Assembly (NCBI RefSeq): GCF_025561445.1
Contig: NZ_CP095096.1
Location: forward strand, 785,822-849,821
Direction of reading: 5' to 3'
Source: Staphylococcus sp. IVB6181
GTDB taxonomy: Bacteria; Bacillota; Bacilli; Staphylococcales; Staphylococcaceae
DNA: 64,000 bases
In this document: positions 16,779-25,426 of the stretch, piece after piece
Position numbering within the stretch: position 1 is the stretch's first letter
How the letters are laid out: each line of letters opens with the position of its first letter
Translations under genes and position numbers: made by a program
The notes under the pieces: generated by a model
Seen by the model: only the letters and a program-made list of their open reading frames with translations
What the model was told of the DNA's origin: nothing
Database searches by the model: none

Positions 16779-17903
16779 ATGAAAATAGCTATTGTCGGCG
16801 GCGGCATTGGCGGATTAACCGCAGCTGCCTTGTTGCATGAACAAGATCATGAAGTTCATGTATTCGAACAACAAGAGGAAATCAAAGAAGTGGGTGCCGG
16901 AATCGGTATCGGCGGCAATGTTTTAGAAAAATTAGGCAACCATGATATGGCAAAAGGGATTAAAAATGCAGGACAAGTTATCAAAGAGATGGAAATCTTA
17001 GATGATAAAGGACATACATTGAATAAAGCTGTGATGAAAAAAGGGACAGTCAATTTAACTTTGGCGAGACAAACATTAATTGAGATTATCGCTTCTTATG
17101 TACCGGATTCTGTGATTCATACAGGTACTAAAATTATCAACTTAGTACAAAACAGTTCGAAAGTTACATTGACAACTGAGCAGGGCGAAGCACATCATTT
17201 TGATTTATGTATTGCGGCAGATGGTCTGCATTCTATAATTCGCCAGCAAGTGAATCCGAAAGCAAAAGTGAATTATCAAGGTTACACATGCTTCAGAGGA
17301 TTAGTAGAAGATATCAGCCTGACACAGCAACACACCGCAAAAGAATATTGGGGTGCTAAAGGCAGAGTAGGGATTGTCCCATTATTAAACAATAAAGCCT
17401 ATTGGTTCATCGCAGTGAATGCGAAACAAGGCGATCCTAAATTCAAAGATTTCACTAAGCCTTATATCCAAGCTTATTATAATCATTATCCGAATGAAGT
17501 ACGCCGCATCTTAGACCAGCAAAGCGAAACAGGTATTATCCGTCATGATATTTATGACTTAACACCGATGCAGTCATTTGTGTACGGACGCACATTGCTT
17601 TTAGGCGATGCTGCACATGCGACAACACCGAATATGGGTCAAGGTGCAGGACAAGCTATGGAAGATGCAATTGTATTAACGAACTGCTTAAGCAAATACG
17701 ACTTCAGAGAAGCATTGTCGCGTTATGATGCATTGCGTGTCAAACACACTGGAAAAGTAATCAAACGTTCACGCAGTATCGGTAAAAAAGCACAGTACCA
17801 AAACGGATTGATGATCGGTTTGCGCAATTTTGTCTTAAAACGTATTCCGTCTAAGCTTATTTCTAACCAAGCAAAATTCTTATACAAAACTAAAGCTGAA
17901 TAA
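16779..17903 (+). CDS. FAD-dependent monooxygenase
   Basis: A 374-residue flavoprotein of the aromatic hydroxylase (p-hydroxybenzoate/salicylate hydroxylase-like) class. It has the N-terminal Rossmann motif AIVGGGIGGLTAA, the CIAADGLHS segment (DG motif) near residue 150 and GDAAHATTPNMGQGAGQAMEDA (FAD ribityl-binding) near residue 275. The substrate cannot be predicted. The frame opens at GTG 16767, but that codon lies in the GAGGTGG Shine-Dalgarno; the ATG at 16779 is 8 bp after it and gives the canonical MKIAIVGGG start. It stands alone, followed by a large two-way terminator. Confidence 0.82.
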   Translation: MKIAIVGGGIGGLTAAALLHEQDHEVHVFEQQEEIKEVGAGIGIGGNVLEKLGNHDMAKGIKNAGQVIKEMEILDDKGHTLNKAVMKKGTVNLTLARQTLIEIIASYVPDSVIHTGTKIINLVQNSSKVTLTTEQGEAHHFDLCIAADGLHSIIRQQVNPKAKVNYQGYTCFRGLVEDISLTQQHTAKEYWGAKGRVGIVPLLNNKAYWFIAVNAKQGDPKFKDFTKPYIQAYYNHYPNEVRRILDQQSETGIIRHDIYDLTPMQSFVYGRTLLLGDAAHATTPNMGQGAGQAMEDAIVLTNCLSKYDFREALSRYDALRVKHTGKVIKRSRSIGKKAQYQNGLMIGLRNFVLKRIPSKLISNQAKFLYKTKAE

Positions 17904-17978
17904 TAAAGCACTCTCAATAGAGTTGAGGGTAAGCTATAACAGAAAATAGAAAACAGAAGGACAGATATCAGAAAAGCA

Positions 17979-18013
17979 AAAGAGGTTGGGGCCGTTTGGC
18001 CTCAACCTCTTTT
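17979..18013. terminator. Bidirectional terminator
   Basis: AAAGAGGTTGGGGCC (17979-17993) pairs with GGCCTCAACCTCTTTT (17998-18013), loop GTTT. It separates convergent genes. A weaker hairpin (CTCTCAAT/AGTTGAGGG) lies near 17911-17930. Confidence 0.88.
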
Positions 18014-18056
18014 AACATTCATCGATAATGCATCGAATTATTATTGTAATGATGGT

Positions 18057-19025
18057 TTATTCTACATCATTAACGACGAATTTAGGTGCTTTGTTTTCTT
18101 TTAAGACGTCAACTGTGTTATTCGCAACAATTTTTGCCATGCCGTCACGTGCTTCAAAAGTTGCGTTGCCGATATGCGGTGTGATAACCACATTATCTAG
18201 TGATTTCAAGTCTTCTGTGATTTTTGGTTCGAATTCGTAAACGTCTAATGCTGCACCTTCAATAACTTTATCTTTCAATGCATCAGCAAGTGCTTGTTCG
18301 TTAACGATAGGTCCGCGTGAAGCATTGACTAAATAAGCAGTCGGTTTCATTTGTTTGAATTGTTCTGTGTCGAACATATGATGCAAGTTATCGTTATATG
18401 CTGCGTTGATTGTTACAAAATCAGAGTTTTCTAAGAGTGTATCAAAGTCAGCATATTTCACACCTAATTCACGTTCTTTATCTTCTTTGCGGTGAGGACC
18501 AGTGTAGAGAACATCCATATCGAAAGCTTTGGCACGTTTTGCGACTGCTGAACCGATTGCACCTAAACCTACGATACCGATTGTTTTGCCTGAAACTTCT
18601 CTGCCTCTGAAGAATAGAGGTGCCCAACCGTCAAAGCCTTTTGTACGTGAAAGTTGATCGCCTTCAGGAATGCGGCGTGCTACTGCAAGGACTAATGCGA
18701 AAGTAAGTTCTGCAGTAGAACGTGTTGAAACTTTTGGTGTATTTGTAACATAGATACCTTTTGATTTTGCAAAATCGATATCTACGTTGTTGAAGCCAGC
18801 GCCGTAGTTTGCGATGACTTTCAGATTTTCTCCTGCTTCAATCACATCTTTGTCTACGTTTGTAGATAAGATACTGATTAATGCATCTGCATCTTTTACA
18901 CCGTTTTTCAATGTTTCTTGGTCCACGACACCGGGACCGTCATACATATCTACCTCAATATTGTTTTCTTTTAGGATATCTAACCCTACTTGAGGGATGG
19001 GTCCTGCAATATAGACCTTAACCAT
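18057..19025 (-). CDS. D-2-hydroxyacid dehydrogenase (glyoxylate/hydroxypyruvate reductase type)
   Basis: A 322-residue NAD(P)-dependent oxidoreductase. It has the GIVGLGAIGSAVAKRAKAF nucleotide-binding loop (about residues 150-168) and the catalytic triad of the family: R in VNASRGPIVNE, E in DVYEFEP and H in VITPHIGNAT. It reduces 2-keto acids to D-2-hydroxy acids; a glyoxylate or hydroxypyruvate reductase is the likeliest role, and D-lactate dehydrogenase is less likely. The frame opens at GTG 19034 inside the GGGAGTG Shine-Dalgarno; the ATG at 19025 is preferred. Monocistronic. Confidence 0.85.
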   Translation of the reverse strand: MVKVYIAGPIPQVGLDILKENNIEVDMYDGPGVVDQETLKNGVKDADALISILSTNVDKDVIEAGENLKVIANYGAGFNNVDIDFAKSKGIYVTNTPKVSTRSTAELTFALVLAVARRIPEGDQLSRTKGFDGWAPLFFRGREVSGKTIGIVGLGAIGSAVAKRAKAFDMDVLYTGPHRKEDKERELGVKYADFDTLLENSDFVTINAAYNDNLHHMFDTEQFKQMKPTAYLVNASRGPIVNEQALADALKDKVIEGAALDVYEFEPKITEDLKSLDNVVITPHIGNATFEARDGMAKIVANNTVDVLKENKAPKFVVNDVE

Positions 19026-19112
19026 ACAAAACACTCCCTTTCTTTGCTTATATATTAAGTATATTAGAAGGAAGGACGATAAACAATTAATACACTGTGA
19101 TTAACTTTTGCA

Positions 19113-19427
19113 TTATGAAATTAATTTTAATCCGACAGAAGAGACAACAATTAAACCGATACAAAGAATGCGCCAGAAGTTTTTAGATTCATTGTAGAAA
19201 ATCATACTGATAATCGCACCGCCGCCGGTACCGATACCTGTCCATATAGCATAAGCTGTGCCCATCGGTATAGATTTCATCGCAAGAGATAAGATACTGA
19301 AGCTGAAGATAAACGCAATACCTAATAAGACGATATAGAATTTTTTACCGGTACGATTTAATTCGTTTAATAAGATAACGCCTGCTATTTCGAAACAACC
19401 GGCGATAAATAAGAAAAACCAAGCCAT
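19113..19427 (-). CDS. ykkD: Paired small multidrug resistance (SMR) protein, YkkD-like
   Basis: A 104-residue protein with four transmembrane helices. It has the SMR glutamate in GCFEIAGV (E13) and the family loop PMGTAYAIWTGIGTGGG. It follows its partner with a TAATG overlap (stop and start share a base at 19427), as in the B. subtilis ykkCD pair, whose products work as a heterodimer. SMR pairs of this type export quaternary amines or guanidinium with protons. The sequence resembles YkkD as I remember it, including the C-terminal SSVGLKLIS. No guanidine-I riboswitch is visible upstream of the pair. Confidence 0.8.
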   Translation of the reverse strand: MAWFFLFIAGCFEIAGVILLNELNRTGKKFYIVLLGIAFIFSFSILSLAMKSIPMGTAYAIWTGIGTGGGAIISMIFYNESKNFWRILCIGLIVVSSVGLKLIS

Positions 19428-19759
19428 TATTGTGAACCCTCGCTTTCTGTGTCATCTGTGGAGAGTTTCAGTCCGATAATACCAATCAGCAGTAATACTA
19501 TAAAGAAGAGTTTGGTAAAACTGAAAGGATCTCCGTAAAAGACCATATCGATAATAATTGTACCGACAGTTCCGATACCGACGAAGATGGCATAAGCCGT
19601 TCCGACAGGTAAGGATTTGCAGGCATTGATGACGAGCGCGAAACTAATAGCAATCATAATGAATGTGACGCCCCAGCTTAAGACAGAATCCGCATTTTTA
19701 ATACAATTGACCCAAATGATTTCAACAAGACCTGCCAAGATAACTTTGAACCAGCGCAT
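19427..19759 (-). CDS. ykkC: Paired small multidrug resistance (SMR) protein, YkkC-like
   Basis: A 110-residue four-helix SMR protein. E13 in GLVEIIWV is the proton/substrate site, PVGTAYAIFVGIGTVG is the family loop and GIIGLKLS closes helix 4. The hydrophilic tail (TDDTESEGSQ) is like that of YkkC. AGGAGGAA gives a strong Shine-Dalgarno. It is the first gene of the overlapping pair. The short upstream region (19760-19861) shows no structured leader, unlike Bacillus ykkCD, so regulation must differ. Confidence 0.8.
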   Translation of the reverse strand: MRWFKVILAGLVEIIWVNCIKNADSVLSWGVTFIMIAISFALVINACKSLPVGTAYAIFVGIGTVGTIIIDMVFYGDPFSFTKLFFIVLLLIGIIGLKLSTDDTESEGSQ

Positions 19760-19861
19760 GTCGATTCCTCCTCATTTTTTTAATCAGTACTGTCCATTCT
19801 CTCAAATTAGGCATAACCTTACAATCAACATGTTTTTAATTTATTGATATCTGAACAAAAG

Positions 19862-19885
19862 AAAAAACAGCACAATGTGCTGTTT
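19862..19885 (-). terminator. Terminator of the DUF4870 gene
   Basis: AAACAGCAC (19865-19873) pairs with GTGCTGTTT (19877-19885), with a T6 tract on the minus strand. Confidence 0.88.
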
Positions 19886-19889
19886 GAAA

Positions 19890-20267
19890 TTATTTGATGA
19901 AGCGGATAGTCAATGGAATGACATAATCTTCTCCATTATATGCTTTCACGGCTGCGATAATTGAGAAAATAAAACTCAATAGTGCGATAATCGGCGCAAT
20001 CACAAATCCTATCAAAACGAACATCAATAATAGAGAAACAAAAGACCATATTATATAAGAAATAAAATAATTGAAGTAATTTTTAGCCGTTTGATTAATA
20101 AACTCAGATTCTTGACCTTTTAACAACCAAATAATAAGCGGTCCGACAACGGTTGTAAAGAAACTGAGGACATAAATCAAGCATGCGAATGTACGTGCAT
20201 CGGGTGTGGGAAACTGTTGATACTTTTCTGTAGTGTCATGGTGCAGCTCTGTTGTTTCGTCTTTCAT
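19890..20267 (-). CDS. DUF4870 (Tic20-like) membrane protein
   Basis: A 125-residue protein with a hydrophilic N-terminus (MKDETTELHHDTTEKYQQ) and about three transmembrane helices carrying the DUF4870 pattern: ACLIYVLSFFTTVVGPLIIWLLKGQESEFINQTAKNYFNYFIS and GFVIAPIIALLSFIFSIIAAVKAYNGEDYVIPLTIRF. The function of this family in bacteria is not known. The frame extends to 20315, but the ATG at 20267 has AGGAGG 9 bp upstream and starts at the natural hydrophilic tail. Confidence 0.8.
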   Translation of the reverse strand: MKDETTELHHDTTEKYQQFPTPDARTFACLIYVLSFFTTVVGPLIIWLLKGQESEFINQTAKNYFNYFISYIIWSFVSLLLMFVLIGFVIAPIIALLSFIFSIIAAVKAYNGEDYVIPLTIRFIK

Positions 20268-20430
20268 CAAAGTATGCCTCCTAAGTATATGGTAGATTAA
20301 GTATAAAAAATTCATTTAGCAATATACTCTATTCATTATTATACCAGTATGACGAAAATGCGTATATCCATCACTAGAAATATGAGTATTTTAAAGATAA
20401 CAGTCAGGAAACAAATTTATATTTTATTAT

Positions 20431-20459
20431 TTGCTTAATCATGTTACGATACTTATAAT
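20431..20459 (+). promoter_or_regulatory. Promoter of the opine dehydrogenase-nhaC operon
   Basis: A -35 box TTGCTT (20431-20436) and a consensus -10 box TATAAT (20454-20459) are separated by exactly 17 bp. Transcription should start near 20466, leaving a leader of about 205 nt. Confidence 0.75.
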
Positions 20460-20465
20460 ACACCG

Positions 20466-20632
20466 TTTAACCGTCGCAGAAAACTGTTGTTGTGCATGTT
20501 CAGACAGACACAAGTTCCTTATGTTTTCTGTTTTATTTTTGTTAAAGACGGTTAGATAGTTAAGGCAATATTTTTTACTTCGAGAGCCGTACTTCACTTT
20601 ATTTTTTGCAATAAAGCGCTTGTGCGGTTTTT
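20466..20632 (+). ncRNA. Structured leader with intrinsic terminator, candidate riboswitch/attenuator
   Basis: The leader has nested helices TAACCGTC/GACGGTTA (20468-20475 and 20547-20554), CAGAAAAC/GTTTTCTG (20477-20484 and 20523-20530) and TTGTG/CACAA (20490-20494 and 20509-20513). A terminator-like stem follows: CCGTAC/GTGCGG (20587-20592 and 20622-20627) with CTTTATT/AATAAAG inside (20597-20603 and 20610-20616), then T5. It lies before, not after, the genes. An aptamer-like domain followed by a terminator upstream of an operon is the layout of a transcriptional riboswitch. No T-box, SAM, lysine, purine or guanidine signature is recognised. Confidence 0.6.
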
Positions 20633-20670
20633 CATAATCACGATAAAACAGAGAAAGAAGGTATACAGTT

Positions 20671-21741
20671 ATGAAAATTGCTATTGTAGGATCAGGTAAC
20701 GGGGCTGTTACTGCAGCGGTAGATATGACAAGCCAAGGACACGACGTTAAGTTGTATTGCCGCAACGCATCCATTGAAAAGTTCGATAAAGCTATTGAGC
20801 AGGGCGGCTTTCATTTTAATAATGAAGGGGAAGAAAGCTTTGTCAACTTTACGCAAGTCAGTGATGATATCGAAGAAGTAATCGAAGGGGCAGAAATTAT
20901 TCAAATGATTATCCCTTCAACGTTCATCGAATATTATGCACGTATTATGGCGCCGTTTGTGAAAGATGAGCAGATTATCTTCTTCAATATGGCCGCAGCC
21001 ATGGGCTCAGCACGTTTTATTAATGTATTGGAAGATGAATACATTGATGTACGCCCGCACTTCGCAGAAGCGAATACTTTAACTTATGGTACACGTGTTG
21101 ATTTTGAAGAAGGTATTGTCGACTTATCATTAAATGTACGAAAAGTCTACTTCACATCTTATTATCAAGAATACTTAAGCGATGACTTTGAAAAAGTAGA
21201 AAAAGTTTATCCGCAAATCATCAAAGAAGAAAACTTATGGAAAACCAATTTAGAAAACGGCAACCCAGAAGTACATCCCGGCCCTACACTCTTAAATGTG
21301 GGACGTATTGATTATTCTGGCGATTTCTCTTTATATAAAGAAGGGATTACAAAACATACCGTACGTCTATTGCATGCGGTTGAATTAGAACGTTTATCTT
21401 TAGGCAGACGTTTAGGTTTTGAATTGCAGACGGCTAAAGAAGCACGTATTCAACGCGGTTATTTAGAAAGAAAACACGAAGATGAGCCATTGAACCGTCT
21501 GTTTAACGAAAGTCCTGTCTTTTCTCAAATTCCAGGACCGAATCACGTGAAAAACCGTTATTTAACTGAAGATATTGCTTTCGGATTGGTATTATGGTCA
21601 AGTTTAGGTCGTGAACTAGGGGTAGAAACACCTAATATTGACGCGATTATTGTGATTGCTTCAACAATCTTAGAACGTGATTTCTTTGATGAAGGTTTAA
21701 CGATTGATGAGTTAGGCAGAGATAAAGTTGGATTAGATTAA
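20671..21741 (+). CDS. NAD/NADP octopine/nopaline dehydrogenase family protein
   Basis: A 356-residue cytosolic dehydrogenase. The N-terminal Rossmann domain begins KIAIVGSGNGAVTAA (GxGxGxxA at about residues 7-12). The C-terminal opine dehydrogenase domain has HPGPTLLNVGRIDYSGDFSLYKEGIT with the catalytic histidine of the family, and then ELERLSLGRRLGF. These enzymes join an amino acid to a 2-keto acid by reductive amination, or run the reverse. Substrates are unknown. It is 23 bp upstream of an NhaC-type antiporter gene and behind the attenuator-like leader, so the two genes are one regulated unit. It is not the staphylopine synthase CntM, which has other neighbours. Confidence 0.82.
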   Translation: MKIAIVGSGNGAVTAAVDMTSQGHDVKLYCRNASIEKFDKAIEQGGFHFNNEGEESFVNFTQVSDDIEEVIEGAEIIQMIIPSTFIEYYARIMAPFVKDEQIIFFNMAAAMGSARFINVLEDEYIDVRPHFAEANTLTYGTRVDFEEGIVDLSLNVRKVYFTSYYQEYLSDDFEKVEKVYPQIIKEENLWKTNLENGNPEVHPGPTLLNVGRIDYSGDFSLYKEGITKHTVRLLHAVELERLSLGRRLGFELQTAKEARIQRGYLERKHEDEPLNRLFNESPVFSQIPGPNHVKNRYLTEDIAFGLVLWSSLGRELGVETPNIDAIIVIASTILERDFFDEGLTIDELGRDKVGLD

Positions 21742-21764
21742 CAATTAAACAAGGGGGATAATGT

Positions 21765-23183
21765 ATGAAAAGAATGCCGACATTACTTGAATCAATTTCT
21801 ACAATTATCGTTATGATGATTTTGGTAATTGTAGGATTTGTAGTATTTGGAATTCCGGTACAGCCGTTATTAATTCTTTCAGCTGCTTATGCTGCGGTAA
21901 TTGCGTGGCGTGTAGGATTGCGCTGGAAAGATTTAGAAGAGGGGATTACAGAACGGTTAAGTACTGCCATGCCGACAATTTACATTATTCTATGTGTCGG
22001 AATTGTGGTTGGGACTTGGATGTATTCAGGCACTGTACCTGCACTGATTTATTATGGTTTAAAGTTATTGAATCCTAGTTATTTCTTAGTATCTGCTTTC
22101 TTGATTTCAGCTATTACGTCTATGGCGACAGGGACTGCTTGGGGATCAGCTTCAACTGCCGGGATTGCATTAATTGCGATTGCCCATCAGTTACATATTG
22201 ATCCAGGCATGGCAGCAGGTGCTATTATTGCAGGCGCAGTATTCGGAGATAAAATGTCTCCGTTATCTGATACAACAAACTTAGCCGCAATGGTCACAAA
22301 CGTTAACATTTTCTCACACATCAAAGCGATGATGTGGACGACTATTCCTGCATCGATTATAGGGATGATTGTATGGTTCTTTGCGGGACTGAATCATAAA
22401 TCAGGCGCAGATAAAAGCCAAATCAATGCTTTATTGCGTCAGTTAGAAAATGTTTATCATTTAAACTTTGCAGTATGGATTCCTGCGATTGTGATTATTG
22501 TTTGTCTTTTAATGCGTTTTTCAACAGTACCTGGCATGCTCGTGTCATGTGTTGCGGCGATTTTTGTCGGCGCATTGAATCATGGGTTTAAATTTGCGGA
22601 TGGTTTCAAAGCTGCATTCGACGGCTTTAAACCAGATATGATTGTACAACAGGTACATTTGAATGATAAAGCCTCAACATTGCTTGAACAAGGCGGTATG
22701 ATGAGCATGACACAAGTCATTGTGACAATCTTTTGCGGTTATGCATTTGCGGGCATTGTTGAAAAATCCGGTTGTTTAACAGTGATGTTAAATACAATTA
22801 AAGACAAAGTAACTTCTCCAGGTACATTGATTTTAGTGACAGTAGTATCTGGTTTGATCATGGTCTTAGCTGCCGGTGTTGCATCAGTAGTTATTATCGT
22901 AGTAGGTATGCTGCTGTATGATATGTATGATGAAATGAAATTATCCAGAACTAATTTATCACGTACATTAGAAGATGCAGGTACGATGATCATCCCATTA
23001 ATACCTTGGGGGACTTCAGGTATTTACTATACACAACAACTCGGTGTTGATGTTTATTCTTACTTCATTTGGACGGTGCCTTGTTATTTATGTGTGGTAT
23101 TCGCATTGTTTTATGGCTTTACTGGATGGAGTATCAAGAAAGAAAAATCACCGAATGCAACACATTATACACAGCACGATTAA
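21765..23183 (+). CDS. nhaC: NhaC-family Na+/H+ antiporter
   Basis: A 472-residue transporter with about twelve membrane helices. NhaC-typical segments are TSMATGTAWGSASTAGIALIAIA, GAVFGDKMSPLSDTTNLAA (the aspartate/serine-rich cation site) and DAGTMIIPLIPWGTSGIY near the C-terminus. Members exchange Na+ for H+, or sometimes carry organic anions or amino acids (for example malate/lactate antiport). Linkage to an opine-type dehydrogenase makes an organic substrate worth considering. AAGGGGG precedes the ATG. The operon ends at a terminator. Confidence 0.85.
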   Translation: MKRMPTLLESISTIIVMMILVIVGFVVFGIPVQPLLILSAAYAAVIAWRVGLRWKDLEEGITERLSTAMPTIYIILCVGIVVGTWMYSGTVPALIYYGLKLLNPSYFLVSAFLISAITSMATGTAWGSASTAGIALIAIAHQLHIDPGMAAGAIIAGAVFGDKMSPLSDTTNLAAMVTNVNIFSHIKAMMWTTIPASIIGMIVWFFAGLNHKSGADKSQINALLRQLENVYHLNFAVWIPAIVIIVCLLMRFSTVPGMLVSCVAAIFVGALNHGFKFADGFKAAFDGFKPDMIVQQVHLNDKASTLLEQGGMMSMTQVIVTIFCGYAFAGIVEKSGCLTVMLNTIKDKVTSPGTLILVTVVSGLIMVLAAGVASVVIIVVGMLLYDMYDEMKLSRTNLSRTLEDAGTMIIPLIPWGTSGIYYTQQLGVDVYSYFIWTVPCYLCVVFALFYGFTGWSIKKEKSPNATHYTQHD

Positions 23184-23190
23184 GCTTTTT

Positions 23191-23224
23191 AAGCTGTCTC
23201 ACATGGCGTGGGGCAGCTTTTTTA
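23191..23224 (+). terminator. Terminator of the nhaC operon
   Basis: AAGCTGTCTCAC pairs with GTGGGGCAGCTT across a short loop, followed by T7. Confidence 0.85.
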
Positions 23225-23425
23225 CATTGATTTCTTACATTTTCTAGTATTTTTAACATTAGAAAGGAACATATCCGGGTATAACTAACTAATGAGAGTA
23301 GTACAATTATAGTTATGCAAGAAGGATTAATTGCATTTACAATCATTGCTTTTGAAAATTTAATATTAATAATGTTTAGTTGTGTACTAAAACGGTTATT
23401 AATACTATATGAATGAGGTGATTCC

Positions 23426-23929
23426 ATGCTATATGTAGTAATACTTGTAGCGATATTACTATTGTGTCTAGGAATTCATCGATACTTCAATTTAGATAAT
23501 TTAACTGTAAAATATCCTTCTATTATCTATGTAGTAATCAGCTTTATATTGTATTTTGTAGCAATTTTGCAATATAGAGTTGATTCTTCTATGTCGGAAT
23601 TTTTAGCACATGAAATATTGATGACTTCAATATTCGGGTTGTTAATCTTTTGGACCTTATCTCAAAGTAATAAAACAAAAGATACAGTTGTTTATACGAT
23701 TATGATTTTAATCCTATCGTTTGGTGCAGTCGCAACGACTGGACCGCAACTAGGAATTAATGCAACAGTCGAGATGTTTGTAGTACGTATTGTACTTACA
23801 GCAGGTATGGCCATAGGACTAGGCGGTTATGTCTTTTACAGACAACTTAAACGTCCAGTCTCAGAAAGCTTTCCATTACTTTATATTTTAGCTTTCGCAT
23901 TTTGGATCATGGTTGCATATTGGTTATAA
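23426..23929 (+). CDS. Hypothetical membrane protein, 167 residues
   Basis: Five or six hydrophobic helices cover almost the whole length (about residues 1-16, 28-48, 58-75, 86-106, 115-135 and 148-166). No motif or family is recognised. GAGGTG precedes the ATG with good spacing. It is monocistronic, with a long AT-rich upstream region (23225-23425) and its own terminator. Confidence 0.6.
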   Translation: MLYVVILVAILLLCLGIHRYFNLDNLTVKYPSIIYVVISFILYFVAILQYRVDSSMSEFLAHEILMTSIFGLLIFWTLSQSNKTKDTVVYTIMILILSFGAVATTGPQLGINATVEMFVVRIVLTAGMAIGLGGYVFYRQLKRPVSESFPLLYILAFAFWIMVAYWL

Positions 23930-23955
23930 CGAAAATTCAGAGATAAGATAAATGA

Positions 23956-24003
23956 ATGCCGATAGCTTAGGTGTATAAACCTGAACTATCGGCATATTTT
24001 TTT
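23956..24003 (+). terminator. Terminator of the 167-residue membrane protein gene
   Basis: ATGCCGATAG (23956-23965) pairs with CTATCGGCAT (23986-23995), with inner AGGT/ACCT pairing, followed by a T-rich tract. Confidence 0.85.
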
Positions 24004-24045
24004 GCCTTATTGGATTGTGATTTCGCGAATACATAAAGAAGAGCA

Positions 24046-24083
24046 TAAAAAATACCAACTGATTGTAGCGTATCAGTTGGTAT
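24046..24083 (-). terminator. Terminator of ssaA
   Basis: ATACCAACTGAT (24052-24063) and ATCAGTTGGTAT (24072-24083) form a 12-bp stem. On the minus strand it runs into T6. Confidence 0.88.
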
Positions 24084-24099
24084 CATATGCATTCAAAAA

Positions 24100-24834
24100 T
24101 TAGTGAATGTAGTTGTAGCTGCCAGCTTGTCCAGCTGAGATAGTACGTGAAGTTACAACGCCAGGACCTTGACCGTAGTTCATTTCTGAAACGTTGATTG
24201 AACCGTCACTGTTAACACTTTCAACGTAAGCAACGTGACCGAATGCACCTTGGCTAGTTTGTAAGATAGCGCCTGCTGCTGGGCTGTTGTTTACTGTGTA
24301 ACCAGCACCTGCTGCTGCGTTTGCCCAGTTGTTAGCGTTGCCCCATGTTGAACCGATTTTACCGCCTACTTTGTCAAATACGTAGTAAGTACATTGACCT
24401 GAAGTGTAAAGGTTAGCACCTGATGAAGTGCGGTTTGACATAGTGCTTGTGCTTGATTTTGGTGCTGCTGTTGTAGTTACTTGAACGTTGTTGTCTGATG
24501 TTGAGTATGAAGCACCTAAGCCGCCAGTACGTGGAGCTGTTGCTTGTGTATTGTAGCTAGTGTAGTTGCTGTAGTTATTGTTAGCTGTGTTGTTATTGTT
24601 GTATTGTGCATATGTTGAGTAGTCATTGTTGAATTGGTTTGCTTGGCTCCAGTTACCTTGCCAAGTGTAGTGGTAGTTACCTTGTTGGTCGATTGTGTAT
24701 GAGTAGCTGTAAGAATATGGATCGTTAGGGTTGTATCCATTATTTTGAGCTGCATCTGCATCGTTGTGAGATAAAGTTAAAGCTGCGATTCCTAATCCTG
24801 CTGTAGCGATTGTAGTTGTAGCGATTTTATTCAT
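24100..24834 (-). CDS. ssaA: SsaA-type secreted CHAP amidase
   Basis: A 244-residue secreted cell-wall enzyme. The signal peptide covers about residues 1-29 (cleavage after ADA in HNDADAAQ). A long Asn/Tyr/Gln/Thr-rich repeat-like linker follows (30-130), then a C-terminal CHAP domain (about 135-244). The catalytic cysteine is in SGQCTYYVF and the histidine in [10 protein letters not shown]. SsaA and relatives cleave stem peptide/cross-bridge bonds and belong to the WalKR regulon in staphylococci. AGGAGGAT precedes the ATG. The low-complexity linker produces long spurious frames on the same strand. A 9-bp dyad with TGTAAT arms lies in the upstream gap. Confidence 0.9.
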   Translation of the reverse strand: MNKIATTTIATAGLGIAALTLSHNDADAAQNNGYNPNDPYSYSYSYTIDQQGNYHYTWQGNWSQANQFNNDYSTYAQYNNNNTANNNYSNYTSYNTQATAPRTGGLGASYSTSDNNVQVTTTAAPKSSTSTMSNRTSSGANLYTSGQCTYYVFDKVGGKIGSTWGNANNWANAAAGAGYTVNNSPAAGAILQTSQGAFGHVAYVESVNSDGSINVSEMNYGQGPGVVTSRTISAGQAGSYNYIH

Positions 24835-25426
24835 AATTAAATATCCTCCTAAAGATAATAAGCTAATTTTAATATTATTAATAAATCTCGTGACTAGATT
24901 TACATTTCTTCATAAATTTCGTTTATTTGTTTCGTGCTCTTAACGACAAGACTTACTTTACCAAAAAAAATCTGGTTTGTGTGGGTTGTTATCATTTTGT
25001 AATTTAGTTCTAATAATTATGTATTTGCATGTAATAAGCATTAAAATAGTGATTAATGCTCAAAATCTTGATGTCATCGCTTTTTTAACAATGTTAATCT
25101 AATGTAAATGACATGAATATTACAGGTTTGTAATATTACAGAAAACTTTAAAACATAATTTAGAGTGAAAATATGTTGATTTGTATTTACTTCTTGGACG
25201 AATTTAAGTAGCAATTAAGTGTAAATTGTCCTTCTTTTAATTGTACTTAATCTAACGCAGAACATCTGATTTATAAGGAGTTTTAAAGAAATAGATTGTG
25301 TTTCTTCTTATATAAGAGAGAAAAAATTTTCCTATATATGAGAGTGTAAGCACAAAGTATTGACTTCATTCTGAAAGGGGGTGTATTATTTAAGTATAAA
25401 AATTATACCTAGAGAGGTGAACTAAA
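24835..25426. other. 592-bp gene-free divergent region between ssaA and the flavin oxidoreductase
   Basis: No gene is seen. Contents: a perfect 9-bp dyad AATATTACA-GGTT-TGTAATATT (25116-25137), whose TGTAAT arms recall WalR half-sites; a TGTAAT-N5-TCTAAT element near 24998; a palindrome TCTTATATAAGA (about 25306-25317); and a likely promoter for the rightward gene with TTGACT (25360-25365) and TATTAT (25384-25389), spacing 18. Confidence 0.45.

Noticed and set aside
19760..19861. Guanidine-I (ykkC) riboswitch upstream of the SMR pair
   Set aside because: The region is short, AT-rich and lacks the conserved aptamer bases; no helix of the right size is present.
20439..20774. 111-codon minus-strand frame across the opine dehydrogenase start
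   Set aside because: It overlaps the promoter, leader and the coding start on the other strand, and has no ribosome site.
24516..24680. CRISPR-like repeat array
   Set aside because: The repetition is irregular, coding (ssaA linker) and without unique spacers. No CRISPR array, tRNA or rRNA was seen anywhere in the window.
24516..24761. Second frame (81 codons) within ssaA
   Set aside because: A by-product of the Asn/Tyr/Thr-rich repeat linker; the translation is low-complexity Thr/Ile/Met.
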